DNA of 64,000 nucleotides from Anaeramoeba flamelloides. Its lineage: Eukaryota; Metamonada; Anaeramoebidae. Made by a program: the position numbers and the translations under genes. The stretch spans positions 372,001 through 436,000 of the forward strand of contig JANTQA010000040.1 in assembly GCA_027625915.1 (NCBI GenBank), in the 5' to 3' direction. Under the pieces are notes generated by a model that worked only from the letters and a program-made list of their open reading frames with translations, did not search any database and was not told where the DNA came from. Shown one piece after another: positions 34,668 through 46,759 of the stretch; the stretch's first letter is position 1; each line of letters begins with the position of its first letter.

Positions 34668-35375
34668 AATGAATCGACCTCGATTAAAAATTTACGGTTT
34701 ATTTTTCCTCTATTTGGAATTTATTTTTTATATTTATCAAGAGAAAAGAACGGTTGTGTGAGTTTCTTCGATTTAAAGTTCTGATCATTAAAGTATGGAA
34801 AGTTTTTTTTTACCTCAAAATGTTCTTCTGCACTTTACAATTTTTAATGTTTCTTCATTAGGTAATATATCCTCTTATCTCAGAACTATTTCAAAAGTAA
34901 AGCAATATTTAAAGAGGTGTGTTGTTATAGTTGTTGTTGGGTGTGAGTTTTGGAGATCATTTGTATTGTCTCTCTTTGAAAATTTCGTTTCTTTTGATTT
35001 TTTTATTTGTCAAAAATTACTTTGATTTTTAAAAAGTTTTTAATTTGACAAATAAATTTAAAAATTGAAATGGGGTTTATATAAAATACTCAAAATGAAT
35101 TCTGCCTTGATGAAATTGGCTTGATATATAAAAAATAATTATTTCAGATATCTTGAATACTTATTATAATATATTTTTTTAAATTGTAAAATGATATTAT
35201 TTTTAATATAAAATCCCCATTATTTAATATTTTGAAGAGCTGATAGATCTTGCTTTTTTCTTCTTATAATTCTAGTAGTATTTTGGATAAAAAAATCAAA
35301 TATAGAATTTTATCAAAATTAGTTTATTATAAAAGAATTTACAAAAAAAATCGAGGTAGATACAATTAATTGTAG
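34668..35375 (+). mobile_element. Repeat family J, copy 1
   Basis: About 700 bp are roughly 85-90% identical by eye to 46040-46740. The left end AATGAATCGACCTCGATTAA and the right end AAAATCGAGGTAGATACAAT are inverted versions of each other, so this looks like a DNA element with short terminal inverted repeats. Both copies keep the same 76-codon plus-strand frame (34795-35025 here; MESFFLPQNVLLHF...), but the protein resembles nothing I know. Confidence 0.7.
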
Positions 35376-35818
35376 TATCATTCTAAAAGATAGGAAACTC
35401 TTTAAAACAGAAAAGAATACTCAAATAAATCTTTTAAAACTGTTTGAAACAAAATATATAAAAATTAAAATTAAATATTTGAAAAATTGATGTGCCCTTT
35501 TATTTGCAATGAGAAATTTAATTTTGTAAATTGTCCAGAAATAAAAATTATCAAATCAATAAAAACATTGGAACATGGTGAATTGGGAAAAGGTTCTTTA
35601 CAAGTCAAAGTTTGTTCTATAAATTCTAATTTTTAAGATAAAGCCGCAATTCATCCAGGTATTTTGTTAGAATTTTTTTTTTTAATTTTTTTTTTTCTTT
35701 TTTCCAGATAGCAACCCAATAATCGTCTTTCTTGTTTCCTATATCCAACCCATTCAAAACCAAAATTTAACTGTTTCAATTTTTATACTGGTCAATTATT
35801 TCCAAATTGGCTTCTTCT

Positions 35819-35840
35819 TATATATATATATATATATATT
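35819..35840. repeat. (TA)n microsatellite
   Basis: About 11 TA units in A/T-rich spacer. Confidence 0.8.
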
Positions 35841-37439
35841 TCATTTTTCAACTGTTCATTATCAATAAATAAATTAACAAAAAATGAAAAAATGAACAAT
35901 TAAAATGAAAATCACAAAGAATTAATTCTCTTATAAAAAATCAAATTTAAAAGTATTTCTAATTCGAGAAGTGTACCCTTTTATTTGAAAAAGAGTTTAA
36001 AAGCAGAATTGTGGAATTGAACTTGTTTGTGATTGATGATATTAAAATAACAAAAAAAAAATTGCTAAATTTCTCTTTGAATAAAAATCCAAAAAAAACA
36101 ATAAAAATTTTAATAAAGAAAAAAATAACAAAAATCAAAAAAAACAATAGCATTTGTTCTCAAGGAAAAAATTCAAATATAAAAAAAAAAATTTAAAGCA
36201 CTTTAATTGAAAAAAGTCAAATTAACAAAAAATATTAAAAAAATTTGCAATTACAAAAAAATTGGGTTAAAATAATAAAATTAAATAGGATTCCAAATTA
36301 TATAAATTCAAATTTATATTGAAAAAAAAAAAAAAACAATAACCTATTTCCTATTTTAAATTTACAAAGGATTTAATACCTTCAATTTAAATCAAAATGT
36401 ATTCTTTAGGTTTAAGATCTATTTGATTCGATTTAATATCATGTGCCGACCTCGAATTTTTAGTAATTCTTTAATAATCAAAAAAAAAAAAAAAACGATA
36501 AAAATTTATATTTGATTTTATTATCCCAAATACTATTTAAATTATAAATAATCACAACAGGACTGTCAAATCATCAAAATAATAAATAATGGGGTTTTAT
36601 TGTAATAATAATCCAATTTTACAATCCCAAAAAATATATAATAATTATTATTCTTAGATATTGAAAATAATTCTTTTTTATAAATTGAGCCAATTACACC
36701 CCGGTAGAAACACTTTGAGTATTTATTTAATTAAAATTCAATTTCAAAATATATTTTCCACTTAAAAACATTTTAAAAAACTAAAAGTAATTTTTGAAAA
36801 ATGAAAAAATCAAAAAGAAACTAAAAATTTTCAAATAGAGAAAAGAAAAAAAAATATCCAAAGCTCATATAAAAATTAATATATTAGTACACCTCTTGAA
36901 ATATTGATTTATTTTTGGAATATTTCAAAGGTGAGATGAATTAATACTTAACGAAGAAACACAATAAATTGGAAATGAGAGAATGGCTTTACCTATCTTA
37001 GAAACTATTCTTCACTTTTATGTTCAATTTATTAAAGATAATGAACTCACCGAGAATTCATTCCACAACAAAAATAACAAATTATTTCCAAACAGCGGAA
37101 AACTGAATTCAAAATTTTTATGATGACTGGCTCAATTGTTGTATATTTTATAACCGACTATATTTGATAAAATACATATTTTGTAATGTTCTTTAAAGAA
37201 AAAGAACACTGTTTAACAATTCAAAAAATGAAAAAAAAATCCAAAATCCAAAAAATCAACAAAGAACCACACTTCAGAATAAACATGGTTGTTATCGATA
37301 TTTCTATTTCATAACCATTCAGATTTAAAACCAAATAGTACTCTTAACACTTTTTTCCCCAAATTTGGTTTTTTTTCTATGATTTATTTTATTCGATTAA
37401 AACTAAATCATAAGATGACATATTTTTAATTAATATTAT

Positions 37440-38032
37440 ATATTATTTTTAAAATGGCAAGAAAAATTTCTTTTTAAAAATATTTATTAAAATCAATCTT
37501 CAAAAAAGTATTTAAATATACAAAATCATTATTAACTACCATTTATTAATTCTTGATAATAATGCAATTTTTCTTCAATGTATGTTATTACATAATTTAA
37601 AGATATTAAATTTTCTGATATCGGATTTTGTCTGATATTTTCTTTAGGTGTGAAAATTTGTGTTTATAATTTTCTTTTTGATCAAAAAAAAGTACTTATA
37701 ATTTGTTTAAGCTTGACAAATTTTCAAATAGAATGAAAAAAAATATTAGTGCATTTGATTGTTTAAAAAATCATTTATGCCCTTTCAATATTTTCTTTTT
37801 TTGATTGAAATTGACATACATTGTTTTTACCAAAAAAAGTGCGATTTTGTTTTTCTCATTTTTTGGAAATATTTCATTTAAGGTATTTTACAATAAATCA
37901 TTCATTGATTCAATCGATATTCAGATAGAAATTAATTTGGCAAGGTCATTTAACAAATATCCACCACTAAAAAAGATGATCTTTTATGAAAGGTAAAAAA
38001 AATATGTCCACACTTTTCAGGAAATACCTTAC
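37440..38032 (+). mobile_element. Family-E inverted-repeat element, copy 3
   Basis: It is collinear with 19563-20147: ATTAACTACCATTTATTAAT, TCTTGATAATAATGCAATT, GATATTAAATTTTCTGAT and TGTTTTTACCAAAAAAAGT, with the right end TCCACACTTTTCAGGAAATA. The left end is drifted, so its coordinate is approximate. Confidence 0.6.
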
Positions 38033-39200
38033 ATTTATAAAAATTTACAAAAACAGTTTTTTTCCTTTTCAGAAATTTATTTTTCACCCGATGACTCGAC
38101 AACAAAACAGACTGTTATTTATTAATTTTTTAAAGAAATAAATCAATTGTAAGAAAATAAGATAGTTGTGTTAGCGTGTGTGTGTACACTGGCCCTTCAA
38201 ATTTCAGTGAAAATTTATCAAATATTCACAAAGAACCAGAAAAATGAAATTTCACAAATTAGAAAAAATACTTGTCTGTTGTTCAAAGAATATTCCAAAC
38301 ATGATGAAAATGAAAATAGTAGTTTTAAATCTAAAATGTAATCTTTGATCACCTTAAAATCCCAGTTATTATGTATCACCCATAGATCTATTGAACTAAC
38401 CTGACCCAATTCAGATTTTGGAAATTGATTGTACAAAAATCATTTTTAAACAACCAAATTAATTCATTCAAATTTCTAGATTTATTCACTAATAACAAAA
38501 TAATAACTTTACAAGGTACACCAGACATTTTTTACCCTATTTCAGAGACTGTTATGCTTAACGATCAAATCAGTATGGTTAAAAAAATTTTTTTTGAAAT
38601 TTTACTAATTATTTTATCAAGTTTCTAATACCAAATAAAATCAAATCAACTGGAGATTTACGATCCTTCTCTAAAATCAATACTGAAAAACCGAGGACCT
38701 TTGAAGAAAAACACACCATAAAGAAACACACTCAATTTTCAATTTATTTGTTGTGAATTAATATTTTGAAAACAACTATTACAGTATTGAATTTTTGTTC
38801 TTTGAAGCTTTTTGAGATCTTCTAGATTTTTTTATTTTTTAATTTTTTATTTTTATCTAAACAATATGTCTTACGTTACAATTTCTGTACTAAACTAAAA
38901 TTCAAAATAAATGGCCCACCTTATATTTCAATTTTGAATTGCTTTTGTATCGTTTTGAAGTTTTTCCTCTCACAATGAAAAGTTTGTAAATAAATCATTT
39001 TTTCTCTTTTTTATTTTTTCAAAAGTGTTTTGTTAAAATGGAAAATGAAAATGAAAAAATTTGAAAGAAGTAACAGATGAATTAATGGAAAAATTGGTTT
39101 CAAATATGACAAAGAGATTAGATTTAGTTATTCAAAGGGAAGGAGAATCGATAAATGGGTTTTTATTAATTTTTAAAAAAATTTTTTTTCATGTAATGCT

Positions 39201-39405
39201 TCATTCAAAATAAATGGCCCAATTTTTTTTTAAAATTTTTTTTTTAACTTTTTTTATTTTATTTTTTGAAGAAAAACAAATACCCCTGGAGTAGTGAACC
39301 AAATACTAAAATAAAAATTTTGATATTATAATAGATAACTACAAGTATTAAAAATATTTTTCTTTAAATTTTGATTTTTGATGGGACAATGATTTTGAAT
39401 GATAG
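39201..39405. mobile_element. Family-F short inverted-repeat element, copy 2
   Basis: It begins ATTCAAAATAAATGGCCCAA and ends TGGGACAATGATTTTGAAT. The interior (TTATAATAGATAACTACAAG) matches 30940-31140. Confidence 0.6.
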
Positions 39406-39659
39406 TTTATTTTATTTTATTTTTCTTTTGGGTATTTTGTTCAATAAAGCATTCCTTCAATTTTTAAATGAAGTGCTTTACGTTTTTCAAACATATTTTT
39501 TTCCAAAATACCAACTTTGCATTGTGTAATTTTTTTTCTCGTAAAAAAAATTTCAAGCTGATCAGTTTCAAAACAAAAGTTTTATCATTTGATGAGGAAG
39601 GAATGAATGGAATGGGACTTGTTTTTGAAAATTAAAGAAATAAATTTCAAAAAAATTTT

Positions 39660-39806
39660 TAAAATGTGATTTGGGTCCGGTGATAATGTACTAAAATTAG
39701 CTATTGTTTTAGCAATAAATAACACAATTCAAGAAGTAAAAGGTATCTATTGGTTCTTTTTAAATGACAATGAAGAAATAATGAGTCTTGAAGTTGTATT
39801 ACTTTA
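39660..39806 (+). pseudogene. Possible relic of a metallopeptidase-like gene
   Basis: A 45-residue open stretch (FGSGDNVLKLAIVLAINNT, then WFFLNDNEEIMSLE) has the spacing of the metal-site region of PepD-type dipeptidases (LGADNGIG...ALA...LFTVDEE). The key residues are not all kept, and no flanking domain can be read in frame. Nearby stretches at about 39060-39170 (EVTDELMEKLVSNMTKRLD) also look protein-like. This is a weak resemblance seen by eye only, and it may be chance. Confidence 0.2.
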
Positions 39807-41018
39807 GGTATTTCGGGTTGATTAGAGGACTTTTATTTTTCAAAAAATAGATTATGAAATTTTAGGTTACATTTACAGTTCTTGAAAGGTGAGAGCAATA
39901 ACGTTTTTGTTTATCATTGGTTGTGTGCAACCCTCTCTGTACTAAAGCGAAATATGAGTCTTAAAAAAATAAAATGAGAAATGGTGAATAAAATTTTATT
40001 TTTGTAGTGGGTGGTAAACTTGATCAATGAAAACATTTTTTATCTTTACCTTCTTTCTGGGTTCTATTAACTTGATCTTCCCAATCATTTAAACAAACAA
40101 CTTAGCTCTACTAAATATTGCTATTTTTTGATTATGAATCAATTTTAAGATTTGGGCAAAGAGTACATTATCCCCGGATTCTAAGTCATATCACAATATC
40201 ATTAATTTTTTAAATACTTTGTATTTTTCAAAACAACCACAAGTGAGATTACCTTTATTTGGCACTTCAAAATAACAATTTGTTTTAAATTGAAGAAAGT
40301 TATCCCTTTGGGAATATTAAAAAAAAGAAACAGTAGATTTTTTTTATTTAATTAAGATTTTTAAAACTTGAGAATTCTAGTGAATTTATTTTTTTGGTTA
40401 ATCGAATTTTGGTAGTTGGTGTTATTGAAGTTTTTTTTTTTACTGTTATTTAGCATTTGGGCTACTTTTCAAACTCGTTTTTTTTTTTGTTAAATTGTTT
40501 TAACAAAAATAATGGTAATTTCTCAATTCCCATTCTTCGTATCAATTCACTTGTTGAGTGAAATAAATTGACAACAAGTGGATAGACTCTTAAGGATAAT
40601 TTAACAAACCAATTTCTCCAAATTTTTTATAGGACTAAAATTTAAAATCTTTAGGATAATTCAAAAAAATGTTCAAAAGCCAAGAAAATAAGAAGTGAAT
40701 GAGAATCTGTCATTATTCAATTCAAACTCTTTTGATTTTAGGAAACTTTCTTATTCTGGAATTTTGCACTTAAAAATTGCTTTTTAAACCATAAAAAAGT
40801 GTAAAATAAAGGCTTTTACTCAGAACTCATCACAAAAAAAAATCGTTACATATGAAAAGACAAACCAATACACGTATTTTCGATTCAAAACAGTAAAAAA
40901 TAAAATATTGTCATTTTTTTTCTTTTTTATTTTTAAATTCAAAACTTTTTTTACTTTTTTGGATTATTAAACACAAAAAACAAGTGTTCTTTTTTTTAAA
41001 TAAATCGAATTCTTCAAA

Positions 41019-41449
41019 ATGTAAAGAACAACTCACTTTCTATCTTTTTTTTTTTTCTTTTTGAAACCTTCTTTTATGAGAATAATATTTATTGTTTTTG
41101 ATATTTTATGATCTATCTTTTCTTTCAAAAGGGCGTACGACTATATGTTTAAATTTATTATCATTGGGGAAAGTGGTATGTTTTCTTAATTCTATTCAAT
41201 TGGAGAAATCCTTTTTGTTTTTTTTTTTTTAATCATAACTTTGGTCATCAGCAACATATTTACTTTGCCAAACAAATTGCTGTTCAATAATAATTATAGG
41301 TGTTGGAAAAAGTTGTATTCTTGTTCAATTGACCGAGCAAAAATTTGATAACACCGAACCAACACTAGGTATTAGCTACAAGTCTCACATTGTTGACATT
41401 GAGGGAAACACAATTAATTTGAGGATTTGGGATACGGTATTTCACTCAT

Positions 41450-41487
<38 letters not shown>

Positions 41488-44400
41488 CAATTTTTAATTT
41501 TTAAATTATCCCGATTGCTTTTCTTTAAAATTTGTTTTAAAATAGGCTGGTCAAGAGCAGTACAGGAGTATTACGCGTTCGTACTATCGGGGTTCTTCTG
41601 GTGCGTTGGTTGTTTTTGATATTACAAGGTAAACCATTATTTTTTCCAAGACAGTCGAATTAAAAACCCAAAGGCTTTGGGGAATTTAATCTTTTTACAA
41701 AAATAAAAATGTAAATTCTTTTGTAAAAATTCCAATTATTGTCGAAAATGAACTAATTGAAATTAAATATGAATAGTGATTTCTAAAAATTAAATCACAG
41801 CCATTTCATTTGACTTGTGAACGATTACCCTTTCAACACGTTTAAAAGATCAAAAATTTTTTCCTTTAAAAATCCTTTTAAAACTTTTGTATTTCCTTAA
41901 AACTTGTTTTAAACTTGTTTAAACAAACTTTAAATTTCTTTTAAACCTCTCAGGCTTGATTTAAATTTTTGCAAGTTTAAAAAGTTTTAAACTAGCTTGA
42001 AAGAAGTTTCAAGCAAGTTTGAAACATTTCCAAAATTTCTGCTTTGCTTACAAGATCGAAAAAATCTGCAAAAGTCGAATAGCACGACTGTAGCACTTAA
42101 TTTTCATTGAATTTGAATCATTAAAATCACCAATACAGCAATCTAAGAAGTTGTTTAATTAGATCACCCTTTTAATTCCCATGATGAGAATTTGTATTTA
42201 TGATGAAGTGGAAAAACATTATCCAACTGTTTGGAATTTAACAGTCTTAAAAAAGCATTATTTGCTTTCAAATTAAAAATACTGTCATTTTCCAAATCTT
42301 AAAAGAAAAATTTTATTTCAATTTCTCATAAAAACATAAGATCTATTCTAAAATAACAATACTTTGGATTCATTTTGAAAAAGAATAAATGTACAATTCA
42401 GATTTTTTATAATTCTTCCAAAAAGTTAATCAAAATTTGGCGTTTTTCTTTGAAATTTTAGTACCAATAATTGCTGAATGGGATTTCTAGTTTCACCAAA
42501 CCAATAACTCTGATTTTCTTATATATTATTGAAAAAAATACTGGACATGAAAATAACACCTACTTGATTTTTAATTGTTAATCTTAGGGAAATTGTTGTG
42601 TAATTGCTGAATAATTTCTATTATTTTAAATCAAATCCTTTTTTTTACTGATCAAACTGTTAAAATTTTAACTCGCCCACTTATTAGAACGATGATTAAT
42701 TAAATTACACTTGTTCAGAACAACGATTCAATCAATCAAAAAACAAGAATAAAAATTATCATTTTCCAAACTTAAGCAAACCTCCATAAAACTCTATTGT
42801 TTTGCAAAATAAGTTTATCTACTTATTCTATCAAACAATCAAATGAGTATTCTATAGATACCCACACTTTAATGAACTTTAGGTGGGTTTATTATTTAGG
42901 TTCATAAAAAAATTGGTTAGTTATAAAAAGGATTTGATTTAAAAGATTTACAATTACACAACAGTTTTCCTAATATTAACAATTAAAAATCAAGTACGGG
43001 GTTATTTCCATGTACTGTATTTTTTTCAATACTATATTTGTTAGAAATAGATATTTTCAAAATCGTTTAGAAATGATATTTTTATGCATTTAAGTAAACT
43101 TCCTTAGATTACTAAAAGACAAATTTTTTACTCTTACTAATTTGGTTGTAACAGTAATAGTTAATATTCACTTTGGAAATTGAAATAAAAATTTTCATTT
43201 TTTAATTATTGAATTACAATACTGTTAAAATAAAATTATCATATTTTAAAGTTTCATCCCAAAGACCAATAAGTAAACTTAACCCAATCTCTCAAAATAT
43301 CATTTTTAATTAATTTTGGAAAGATCTTTGGTTTTTTTCGACTTATGTTAGTAAAATATATTTGAAACTTGCAAAAAAAAATTTCATTTCTTTTTTTTTT
43401 TTTATTATTATTATTTCTAATTAAAAGAGGTGATTAAACAAAATTACATCCTATTTACGGTTAGGTTTTCCAAAATTTAAAAGAATTGAGCGAAATCAAA
43501 GATTTTTCACATTCTTTTGAATTCTGGAAAAGCGCCGTTAGGTTTTCTAGGCACTCTACAGCACATGACGGTACTTCCCGAAACACTAAATTTATTTCTA
43601 GAGTTTTTTATCCTAGTCGTAATATAGGCCAGATTATAACTTGTAGGATAGCTTTTCTTTATAAAATGAAAAGAAAATTTTTTATTATCAAACAAAGACA
43701 AGAAAAAAAGAAAGAAAAACAAGAAATACAAGAAAGGGTATTAATAAATCATAAAAAAAAGTAAAAACCTACTGAAAAAGTTTTTTTTTGTATCCCTCAA
43801 GTGTTGAATGGGTTGATGGTTGTATTCTTTTGTTTCGAAAAATTATGGATCGTTACCATTATTTGTTTTTATAAAGAGGGCGAAATAAATGACCAACTAT
43901 AGATCAAATGAAAAATGTTATTTTAGTAAGTTTTAAATTAGAACAATATAAATAAGTAACATCTATAAAGTTCTGGTTTTTTATTTTCATCTTTGCTTGC
44001 ATCTTTGATTTTTTTTTTTTTGAAAATTTGTCCAAGTAATATTTTTGCAAAATCCCAATCCAAGATACCGACTTGAAAGCATTAATCCAGTTTCAGTAAC
44101 GACTTGGCAGATTGTACGGAAAACTCGATTCATTTAGGTTCAGTTTAAGTTCAATTCACTTCAGTTAAGTTTGTCTGATTCAGATCTAATCAGAACAAGT
44201 TTATTTATGATCTAATCATGTACAACTTTATCAATTCTTATATTGATTTTTTTATCCCTTTTACTCTTTCCCAAATACCTAAGCACAAAAAAAAAACAAA
44301 AAGGCGAGGAACTCAAATAACTTAAAAAAGGGAATTTTGAAAAGGTACAAATTATAAAAAATAAAAAATATCTTGATATAAACTCCAATTCAAAATTTTT

Positions 44401-44971
44401 AACAGGCCAAAATTTAATTTTTGAAAAAAAAAAAATTAGTGAATTAATTCTCAAAGAAATACTAAATTTAAACCATTCATAATTGAAATGTGAACAATTA
44501 TTTATCATTTATAATAAGAACAAAACAAAAAATAAATAATTATCAAATAAAAAAAAAAAAAAAATCTAATTAATTAATAATTATACCAATAACTCTGAAG
44601 CGAGCAAAACAAAAAAAAACTGCATTGGTAAATGTGTTGAAATTATCTGAACAATATTTGATCGATTAAAAATCGGATAGTATCATCAACTAACTAATTT
44701 TATTTTTCTCTTTAAAAGAACTAAATTGTAACTTAATACCTATCATTTGAACCAATATTTTTTGATTTCAGAAAAACTATTACATAATTTGTAAAAAAGA
44801 AAAAAATACTTAAAAATGATAAAATATTTTCAAGATACATCAAAGTTTGGGATTGCTATTTTTTCATTCAGTTTTAGTGTGCCAAAAAAATTTAATTTAA
44901 AAATGATTTTCAAAAATTAAGAAAAATTATAAAAAACTTTTCGAAGGATTTTTTTTTTAACTAAACCCAAT

Positions 44972-45005
<34 letters not shown>

Positions 45006-45399
45006 CTTATTTGATTTATTTTTGAAAAAATGATTCTAATAAACTAGCCTTCACTCTTTTGAAGCATTATCTTATTGGGTAAAAGATGCTAAAGAGAATT
45101 CTAATCAAGAAATGCAAATGATTTTAATTGGTAATAAATCTGATTTAGAGCACAGAAGAAAAGTATCGAAAGAAGTGGCAGAACAATTTGCTGATGAAAA
45201 TGATATGATCTATCTCGAAACATCTGCCAAAACAGCAGATAATATTGAAGAAGCATTCAATACATGTACAAGAAAAGTTTTCGAATCGGTAAAGGAAGGT
45301 AAAATTGATATCCAAAAGGAAGAAATGGGCGGTAATAAAGTTAAACCTTCTGGCAAAGAAGTTCAAGATGTTGAACAAAAAAAAACTGGTTGTTGTTAA
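41019..45399 (+). CDS. Rab2-family small GTPase
   Basis: I infer five exons: 41019-41020 (AT), 41132-41175, 41300-41436, 41546-41628 and 45048-45399, giving 205 aa. Every junction is GT-AG and in phase. Splicing AT|GTAAAG...CAAAAG|G makes ATG and yields MAYDYMFKFIIIGESG, matching the Rab2 start MAYAYLFKYIIIGDTG. A simpler start at Met6 (41145) would lose that match. Motifs are P-loop GESGVGKS (13-20), switch I with EPTLGISYKSH, WDTAGQE (59-65), SITRSYYRG, GNKSDLE, ETSAK and the C-terminal GCC for double prenylation. The IDIQKEE segment after the last helix is also Rab2-like. Rab2 controls ER-Golgi and late endosomal/autophagic traffic. The switch I region differs from canonical GVEFGAR, so effectors may differ. 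The fourth intron is 3419 nt and full of repeats, against 109-124 nt for the others. Confidence 0.92.
41021..41131 (+). other. Rab2 intron 1, splitting the start codon
   Basis: 111 nt, GTAAAG...TTTCAAAAG. It lies between A-T and G of the inferred initiator. The downstream frame has an in-frame TGA at 41109-41111 and no ATG before Met6, so either this splice or initiation at Met6 must be used. Confidence 0.65.
41860..42030. repeat. AAACTTG / CAAGTTT irregular repeat block
   Basis: Many overlapping copies of AAAACTTG, TTGTTTAAAC, CAAGTTTAAA and CAAGTTTGAAAC in both orientations lie over about 170 bases inside Rab2 intron 4. The block can pair with itself. It is not seen elsewhere in the window at this density. 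Confidence 0.6.
42515..43045. mobile_element. Family-K foldback element, complete copy
   Basis: The left arm, about 42520-42625 (TATTGAAAAAAATACTGGAC, TTTTTAATTGTTAATCTTAG), is the inverse of the right arm, about 42935-43040 (CCTAATATTAACAATTAAAA, GTACTGTATTTTTTTCAATA). The centre (42660-42870) carries unique sequence shared with 15480-15700 (reverse) and 52470-52640. About 530 bp with no open frame. It sits inside Rab2 intron 4. Confidence 0.75.
43445..43870 (+). repeat. Composite repeat BC in Rab2 intron 4
   Basis: A palindromic B unit (about 43460-43530; GGTTTTCCAAAATTTAAAAG facing CTTTTGAATTCTGGAAAA) is followed by GCACTCTACAGCACATGACG and the C part (TTTTTATCCTAGTCGTAATA..AGGATAGCTTTTC). 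The order and direction match 47150-47740; the reverse copy is at 4440-5020. Confidence 0.65.
44972..45005. repeat. (CA)n(TA)n microsatellite
   Basis: Short CA then TA runs, 40 bases upstream of the last Rab2 exon. Confidence 0.85.
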
Positions 45400-46039
45400 T
45401 ATTTTCAATTGTAACTTTTTGAAAAATAATAAAATGATTAGAGATAATACATACACACACTCATACTACATATACATATATATGACTTCTTAGTTTGTTG
45501 AGTTATATCAACATATTTATTCATCAAGATTATTTGTAAGAAAAATAAAATTTATTCAATTAAAATAATATTTCTCATTTTTACAAGCTTTGATTTGAAA
45601 TAAATTGTAATAATTTGTAAGATAAAGTCATATTAATTTATTAATTATTGAATTATTCTATCTATCATTTAGCTTTCGATAATTCAAAAAATATTCTTGC
45701 ATTTTTGAATTTGTTGTAAATGTTTTGAATAATTATACCACCAGTAAATGAAATTAATGAATTATATACAGTAGATTTCTACTTGATCCTAAAAGAATAA
45801 TAATGTATGATCGGATTGAAATAATATTTTGAAAAAAAAAAAAAAATATTCTTTGGTAAAAATCTGATATTTTTATGGATAAATATTGGTTTTCACACGA
45901 CTTTTCAATTTTTTTTTATTCGCTATTCTTTGTTAAATATAATATCTATCAGTTTGCAAATCTATTATATGTATTTTCTTCTGACAATATTTTAAAACAA
46001 GAAATGTTATAGAAAAAAAAAAAAAAATTTTTTTAAAGT

Positions 46040-46740
46040 TAATGAATCGACCTCGATTAAAAATTTGCCGTTTATTTTTCCTCTATTTGGAATTAATTTG
46101 GTATATTTATAAAGAGAAGAATGGTTATGTGAGTTTCTTCTATTTAAAGTTCTGATCATTAAAGTATGGAAAGTTTTTTTTTACCTCAAAATGTTCTTCT
46201 GCACTTTACAATTTTTAGTGTTTCTTCATTAGGTAATATATCCTCTTATCTTAGATCTATTCCAAAACGAAAGCAATATTTAAAGAGGTGTGTTGTTATA
46301 GCTGTTGTTGGGTTTGAGTTTTGGAGATCATTTGTATTGTCTCTCTTTGAAAATTTCGTTTCTTTTGATTTTTTAATTTGTCAAAAATTAATTTGATTTT
46401 TAAAAAGTTTCTAATTTGACAAATAAATTTAAAAATTGAATTTTAGTCATATAAAATACTCAAAATGAATTCTGCCTTGATGAAATTGAATTAGTACATA
46501 AAAAAGAATTATTTCAGATCTCTAATAATACTTATTATTCGATATTTTTTTAGATTGTAGAATGGGATTATTTTTACAATAAAACCCTTTTATTTAATAT
46601 TTTGAAGGGCTGATAGATCTTGCTTTTTTCTTCTTATAATTCGAGTAGTATTTGGGATAACAAAATCAACTATAGAATTATATCAAAATTGGTTCATTAT
46701 TAAAGAATTGACAAAAAACATCGAGGTCGATTCAATGAAC
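46040..46740 (+). mobile_element. Repeat family J, copy 2
   Basis: The ends AATGAATCGACCTCGATTAA and ATCGAGGTCGATTCAATGAA form an inverted repeat of about 18-20 bases. The body matches 34668-35375 in the same direction, including the 76-codon frame at 46166-46396. It has no recognisable transposase, so it is probably a non-autonomous DNA element. Confidence 0.75.
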
Positions 46741-46759
46741 GGAAGTGATTAAAAAAATT

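Larger units (their letters stand above)
34247..41018. other. 6.8-kb spacer between CoA-transferase and Rab2
   Basis: No intact gene. It holds repeat J (34668-35375), a TA microsatellite (35819-35840), element E (37440-38032), element F (39201-39405), and a possible gene relic at 39660-39806. The rest is A/T-rich, with several short open frames at 36.0, 37.8 and 38.4 kb that show no recognisable protein. Confidence 0.55.
41629..45047 (+). other. Rab2 intron 4, 3.4 kb
   Basis: GTAAAC donor and ACTAG acceptor, phase 2. Joining gives DIT-SLHSFEALSYW, the same length as Rab2 DITRRDTFNHLTTW. It contains a dense AAACTTG/CAAGTTT block (41860-42030), element K (42515-43045), composite repeat BC (43445-43870) and a CA/TA microsatellite (44972-45005). 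No gene was recognised inside. Confidence 0.85.

Noticed and set aside
44212-44508. 98-codon minus-strand frame in Rab2 intron 4
   Set aside because: Hydrophobic, Phe-rich, A/T-driven composition and no recognisable motif.
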